Below are positions 60,978-64,000 of a DNA stretch of 64,000 bases, in pieces. The translations under genes were made by a program, and so were the position numbers. The stretch spans positions 24,822 through 88,821 of the forward strand of contig CAUWBF010000008.1 of assembly GCA_963557785.1 (NCBI GenBank). The letters are read 5' to 3'. The notes beneath the pieces are model-generated. The model saw nothing but the letters and a program-made list of their open reading frames with translations. It was not told the DNA's origin and made no database searches. This stretch comes from Merdicola sp963557785 (lineage in GTDB: Bacteria > Bacillota > Clostridia > TANB77 > CAG-508). Each line of letters starts with the position of its first letter. Positions within the stretch are counted from its first letter, which is position 1.

Positions 60978-62207
60978 ATGAAAAAACTAAAGAAAAATAA
61001 GTCAATACATATATTAAAAAATGTAAAAACTAAACTAATTACAGGTTTATCAATATGTACATTATTAACAAATAGTTTTGCATTTGCTGCTAGTAGTACA
61101 GAAAAAGAATTAGAAGAACAAAAAAATAGTAAAAATCAAGTTACAAACAAAATAAATCAAACGAAAGAGAATTTAAATGAAATTAATAGTCAGAAAAAAG
61201 AAACAGAAAATGAAGTGAAAAATTTATCTACTCAAATAAGTAATTATGAAAGTCAAATAAAAGAATTAGATGCTCAAATTCAAAAATCAAATGAAGAAAT
61301 AGAGAAAACAAAGAAAGAATTAGATGATCTACAAGCAAAAATTATAAAAAATAAAGAATTATTAGATCAAAGACTTGTAACAATGTATCAAACAGGTCAA
61401 ACTACATTATTAGATTTCATATTAGGATCTGATAGCTTGTCTGACTTTATTTCAAAATATACGGCAGCAGAACAAATTACAGTCTGCGACCAAAAACTGA
61501 TAAAAAAAGTAGAGGAAGAAAAAGCACAGCAAGAGGAATTAAAAGAAAAATTAGACAATCAATTAAACAGTTTGCAAACAAGTAAAACGTCTAGAAGCGA
61601 AACAGTAACAAAATTAAATGCTGCTAAAGGAGAAAAAGAAGAGGAAGTAGATAAACTGGAATCTCAAGCGGAAAGCTTAGAAAAAGATATAGCTGAATTT
61701 GAAAAACAAGCTAAAGCTCTTGATGCAGATATTAAAAAGAATGAGGAAGCTTTAAGAAAGCAATTTGAAGAAGCTAAAGAAAAAAATGAACAAGCTAATG
61801 GAGGAAATGCCTCAAGTAGTGTGAATTTTATAAAACCTATAAGTGGATATAGTGTAACTACAGGGTTATATTATTCAGATGGTAGATATCATGGTGCAGT
61901 AGACTATTCTGGAAGCGGAATTTATGGAAAACCAGTAAAAGCAGTTGCAGATGGAATTGTAATAGAAGCTAAAGAGTTAGAAACAAGTTATGGAAGATAT
62001 GTTATGATTAAACACTATAATGGATTATATACATTATATGCACATGGCTCAGCATTAAATGTAAAATATGGACAAGAAGTAAAGCAAGGTCAAACTATAA
62101 TGTATGTTGGTTCATCAGGAAACTCAACAGGACCACATTTACATTTTGAAGTTAGAACATCATCAAGTTATTCAAGCAGAGTAAATCCTCTAAAATATTT
62201 ACCTTAA
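60978..62207 (+). CDS. Secreted coiled-coil M23 peptidase (PcsB/EnvC-like)
   Basis: The 409-residue protein starts with a basic region and signal peptide (LITGLSICTLLTNSFAFAAS, cut probably after AFA). A long coiled coil spans about residues 40-270, interrupted by the TLLDFILGSDSLSDFISKYT segment common in EnvC/PcsB-type proteins. The C-terminal M23 LytM domain has the zinc ligands in YHGAVDYSG (His303 region) and TGPHLHFEVR. Relatives cleave peptidoglycan cross-links during division, often under control of FtsEX. AGGAGGA precedes the ATG. It may be functionally linked to the MacB-type transporter upstream, but this is inference. Confidence 0.93.
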   Translation: MKKLKKNKSIHILKNVKTKLITGLSICTLLTNSFAFAASSTEKELEEQKNSKNQVTNKINQTKENLNEINSQKKETENEVKNLSTQISNYESQIKELDAQIQKSNEEIEKTKKELDDLQAKIIKNKELLDQRLVTMYQTGQTTLLDFILGSDSLSDFISKYTAAEQITVCDQKLIKKVEEEKAQQEELKEKLDNQLNSLQTSKTSRSETVTKLNAAKGEKEEEVDKLESQAESLEKDIAEFEKQAKALDADIKKNEEALRKQFEEAKEKNEQANGGNASSSVNFIKPISGYSVTTGLYYSDGRYHGAVDYSGSGIYGKPVKAVADGIVIEAKELETSYGRYVMIKHYNGLYTLYAHGSALNVKYGQEVKQGQTIMYVGSSGNSTGPHLHFEVRTSSSYSSRVNPLKYLP

Positions 62208-62226
62208 TATAATGAAAGGAAAATCT

Positions 62227-62763
62227 ATGAATATTATAATAGTTAGACATGGTCAGACAGATTTTAATTTAGAAAGAAAACTTCAGGGCATTACAGACAA
62301 CAAGTTAAATGAAACAGGAAAAGAGCAAGCTTTAATTACAAAGGAAAAATTAAAAAATGAAGAGATTGATTTAATTATATGCTCACCATTAATTAGAGCG
62401 AAAGAAACAGCAAATATAATAAATGAAGGAAGAAATTTAAAAATAATATACGACGATAGATTAATAGAAAGAGATTTTGGAGAATTCGAAGGAGAATATA
62501 TCAAAAACTATAATGTAGATGAATTTTGGAGCTATAATACTAATAAAGAATATAAAAAAGCAGAAAATATAAGAGTATTTTTAAAAAGGATATATAATTT
62601 TTTAGATGACATAAAAGAAAAATATAAAGAAAAGAACATTTTACTAGTAGCACATGCTGGAGTTAGTGTGGCGGTTAAATGTTATTTTGACGGAATACCC
62701 AAAGATGATAAGTTGGTAGAAATAAGATTAAAGAATTGCGAATTTGCAAAATATGAGTTATAA
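62227..62763 (+). CDS. Histidine phosphatase family protein
   Basis: The 178-residue protein begins MNIIIVRHGQTDFNLERKLQ, the RHG motif with the phospho-accepting His, and has SPLIRAKETANII with the conserved Arg, RDFGEFEG, and LVAHAGVSVAVKCY with the second catalytic His. This superfamily includes phosphoglycerate mutases, cobalamin phosphatases and broad phosphatases; short clostridial members are usually phosphatases. The frame opens at 62212 but GAAAGGA positions ATG 62227. It starts 19 nt after the M23 gene. Its last codons contain a tRNA promoter. Confidence 0.92.
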   Translation: MNIIIVRHGQTDFNLERKLQGITDNKLNETGKEQALITKEKLKNEEIDLIICSPLIRAKETANIINEGRNLKIIYDDRLIERDFGEFEGEYIKNYNVDEFWSYNTNKEYKKAENIRVFLKRIYNFLDDIKEKYKEKNILLVAHAGVSVAVKCYFDGIPKDDKLVEIRLKNCEFAKYEL

Positions 62764-62764
62764 T
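62736..62764 (+). promoter_or_regulatory. Promoter of tRNA-Gln
   Basis: TTGCGA (62736-62741) and TATAAT (62759-62764) are spaced by 17 nt and lie within the last codons of the histidine phosphatase gene, 16 nt before the tRNA. Confidence 0.7.
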
Positions 62765-62779
62765 ATGTTTTGCAAATGA

Positions 62780-62854
62780 TGGGGTATCGCCAAGCGGTAA
62801 GGCATCGGACTCTGACTCCGACATTCCTGTGTTCGAATCACAGTACCCCAGCCA
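62780..62854 (+). tRNA. tRNA-Gln (anticodon CTG)
   Basis: The acceptor TGGGGTA pairs with TACCCCA, with U at position 1 as usual for tRNA-Gln. The anticodon loop CTCTGAC gives CUG, which reads CAG only, and discriminator G plus CCA are encoded. AT-rich genomes use mainly CAA, so a separate UUG-anticodon tRNA-Gln must exist elsewhere. Confidence 0.95.
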
Positions 62855-62868
62855 GTAAAATTAGAAAC

Positions 62869-62900
62869 AAAAAGATATTGATTTTTCAATATCTTTTTTA
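62869..62900 (+). terminator. Terminator of tRNA-Gln
   Basis: AAAAGATATTGA (62870-62881) pairs exactly with 62886-62897 around TTTT and continues into T residues. Confidence 0.85.
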
Positions 62901-62936
62901 TTTTAAAAATAAACGAACAAAAATTTGCAAAAACTA

Positions 62937-62965
62937 TTGACAATATAAAAAATAAAATATACAAT
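62937..62965 (+). promoter_or_regulatory. Promoter of the YgjP-type gene
   Basis: A consensus TTGACA (62937-62942) and TACAAT (62960-62965) are spaced by 17 nt. Confidence 0.8.
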
Positions 62966-63013
62966 ATACCAAACAGAAGTTCTAAAAAGGAACTAGATAA
63001 AGGAGGATTAACA

Positions 63014-63703
63014 ATGAATTTAATAAAAGAAAAAAATAATAATGTAATAACATATACTGTTAATAAAATAATGAACAATAACTTATACTTAACAATACAA
63101 AATGGAGAAGTAATTGTTAATGCTCCATGGTATACAACACAATCAGACATTCAAAATATAATAGAAGAAAAAAGAGAATGGATATTAAACAAAATATCAA
63201 ATTATAAAAAAGAAGTTAAACATATTAGTAATATAAAACAAATAAAAGTATTAGGAATATATTATAATATAGAAGTAATTTACAAAAATATAAATAGTCC
63301 TGTACTAGATTTAGAAAAAGAAACAGTAAAAATAACTATTCCTACTAAGTTAAAGAAAAAAAATAAAGAAATAGTAAAATTAGTTTTAGATAAAATGTAT
63401 AATATGCTAGCCGAAAGAGAAATAGAAACAGCTATGGAAAAAGCAAGAAAAACATTAGGATTTGCTCCAGAAGATTATGAAATATTAAATACAAAAGGAA
63501 TATTAGGAGAATGTAAGAATAATAAAATAACAATTAATAAAGATATTGTAAAATACAGAAGAGAAATTATAGATTATATTGTACTACATGAATATTGCCA
63601 TTTAAAATATAAAACACATTCAAAAAAATTTTATGAATTAATTGAGAAGTATATTCCAAATTATGAAGAACTAGCAAATGAAGTAAATAATTACAAATAT
63701 TAA
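63014..63703 (+). CDS. YgjP-type (DUF45) M48-like metallopeptidase
   Basis: The 229-residue protein is a member of the YgjP/DUF45 group: an N-terminal beta part (NGEVIVNAPWYTTQSDIQNI, EEKREWILNKI) and a C-terminal zincin core, IDYIVLHEYCHLKYKTHSKK, with His192, Glu193 and His196 as HExxH, followed by FYELIEKYIPNYEE. The conserved GECKNNKITIN stretch corresponds to WGsCs in relatives, where a Ser is usual. Members resemble the WSS1/SprT-type proteases, but their substrates are uncertain. AAAGGAGGA precedes the ATG. It is a single-gene unit with a strong promoter, just before the putative rRNA operon. Confidence 0.9.
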   Translation: MNLIKEKNNNVITYTVNKIMNNNLYLTIQNGEVIVNAPWYTTQSDIQNIIEEKREWILNKISNYKKEVKHISNIKQIKVLGIYYNIEVIYKNINSPVLDLEKETVKITIPTKLKKKNKEIVKLVLDKMYNMLAEREIETAMEKARKTLGFAPEDYEILNTKGILGECKNNKITINKDIVKYRREIIDYIVLHEYCHLKYKTHSKKFYELIEKYIPNYEELANEVNNYKY

Positions 63704-63708
63704 AAAAG

Positions 63709-63762
63709 AAGTACCAAAGTAGCTAAAAATGAAGAAAAAATTAAAGCTATTTTGGTACTTTT
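63709..63762 (+). terminator. Terminator of the YgjP-type gene
   Basis: AAGTACCAAAGTAGCT (63709-63724) pairs with 63745-63760 with one G-U pair around a 20-nt loop; the T tract is short. Confidence 0.7.
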
Positions 63763-63794
63763 AAAAAATAAATTAAAAAAAATAAAAAAAGGTG

Positions 63795-63823
63795 TTGACA
63801 ACCTAAATTATAGATGTTAAAAT
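63795..63823 (+). promoter_or_regulatory. First tandem promoter of a putative rRNA operon
   Basis: A consensus TTGACA (63795-63800) and TAAAAT (63818-63823) with TG at -15 are spaced by 17 nt. Confidence 0.75.
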
Positions 63824-63892
63824 ACAGAACAGTTGTTGAAAAATGTCGACAATTTATTATATAAAATATAATAAATATTTTTTAAAAAAGTA

Positions 63893-63922
63893 TTGACATC
63901 GAATAAACAGCTGTGCTAAAAT
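63893..63922 (+). promoter_or_regulatory. Second tandem promoter of a putative rRNA operon
   Basis: TTGACA (63893-63898) and an extended TGCTAAAAT with -10 at 63917-63922 are spaced by 18 nt. About 99 nt separate it from the first promoter, a common rRNA spacing. Confidence 0.75.
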
Positions 63923-64000
63923 AAGAATTGTCCTTTGAAAGAAAAAGGAACAAAAAGTACATTGAAAAGTAAATAATAAATTCTTGAAGAGAAGAAACCA
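63923..64000 (+). other. Putative rRNA leader with a boxA-like element
   Basis: TTGTCCTTTGAAAG (63928-63941) resembles the boxA antitermination signal found in Gram-positive rRNA leaders, and TACATTGAAAAGTAAATAAT (63959-63978) is the kind of sequence that precedes 16S genes in Clostridia. The 16S gene itself is beyond the right edge, so this is inference. Confidence 0.6.

Noticed and set aside
1..64000. CRISPR array, insertion sequence or prophage
   Set aside because: I found no regularly spaced repeats, no transposase and no phage structural gene.

Overview
The window is a chromosomal stretch from a very AT-rich Gram-positive bacterium, most likely an anaerobic member of the Clostridia. The evidence is a PolC-type DNA polymerase III, a class II homodimeric glycyl-tRNA synthetase behind a T-box leader, pyruvate phosphate dikinase, the DapL (LL-diaminopimelate aminotransferase) lysine/peptidoglycan branch, the DXP isoprenoid route, GGAGG-type ribosome binding sites with frequent TTG starts, and AT-rich coding sequence. 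I cannot name a species; uncultured AT-rich gut Clostridia are the comparison I would try first. Almost everything is chromosomal housekeeping. I see no insertion sequence, prophage, CRISPR array or integrase.

Layout. Positions 1-2600 hold the end of a TSUP permease, several small proteins (one a helix-turn-helix protein behind a palindrome) and a two-OB-fold single-strand-binding protein. 2650-7144 is a membrane/RNA-modification run (GT-C-like protein, lspA, two pseudouridine synthases, an S1-domain protein). 7175-10491 holds a convergent pair, a winged-helix replication-relaxation-like protein and a lone VirD4/TraG-type ATPase, with no other conjugation gene. 10668-13191 carries a MurJ/SpoVB-type flippase, HU, and tRNA-Val, -Asp and -Phe. 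13364-15602 includes purC and an unknown gene that are visibly more GC-rich than their surroundings, flanking dapF. murE, dapL and an acyl-CoA synthetase follow. 20668-30849 is the pyrH-frr-ispA-uppS-cdsA-rseP-polC superoperon, which makes UMP kinase, ribosome recycling factor, the undecaprenyl carrier, CDP-diacylglycerol and the replicative polymerase.

30850-31271 is non-coding and holds four perfect DnaA boxes, three of them nearly abutting, followed by an AT-rich tract with repeated TTACA/TGTAA motifs. Then come an AIM24-family gene, a T-box element driving an unknown gene plus glyQS, ppdK, and a large uncharacterised zincin with an internal duplication. On the minus strand tsaE-tsaB-rimI-lonC form an operon (t6A modification, S18 acetylation, proteolysis). 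Plus-strand genes resume with eno, dxs, ylmH and the gap-pgk-tpiA-gpmI glycolytic operon, ending in a YezG-like immunity gene.

53203-57525 suggests a sulfur/iron-sulfur neighbourhood: a NifU-like scaffold, a MazG-like enzyme, a GGGtGRT-family protein, a TIM-barrel protein and a SufS-type desulfurase. 57678-63703 holds a YfcE-type phosphodiesterase, a fused ABC transporter, a coiled-coil M23 peptidase, a histidine phosphatase, tRNA-Gln and a YgjP-type metallopeptidase. The window closes on two tandem strong promoters with a boxA-like element, which look like the leader of an rRNA operon starting just beyond the right edge.
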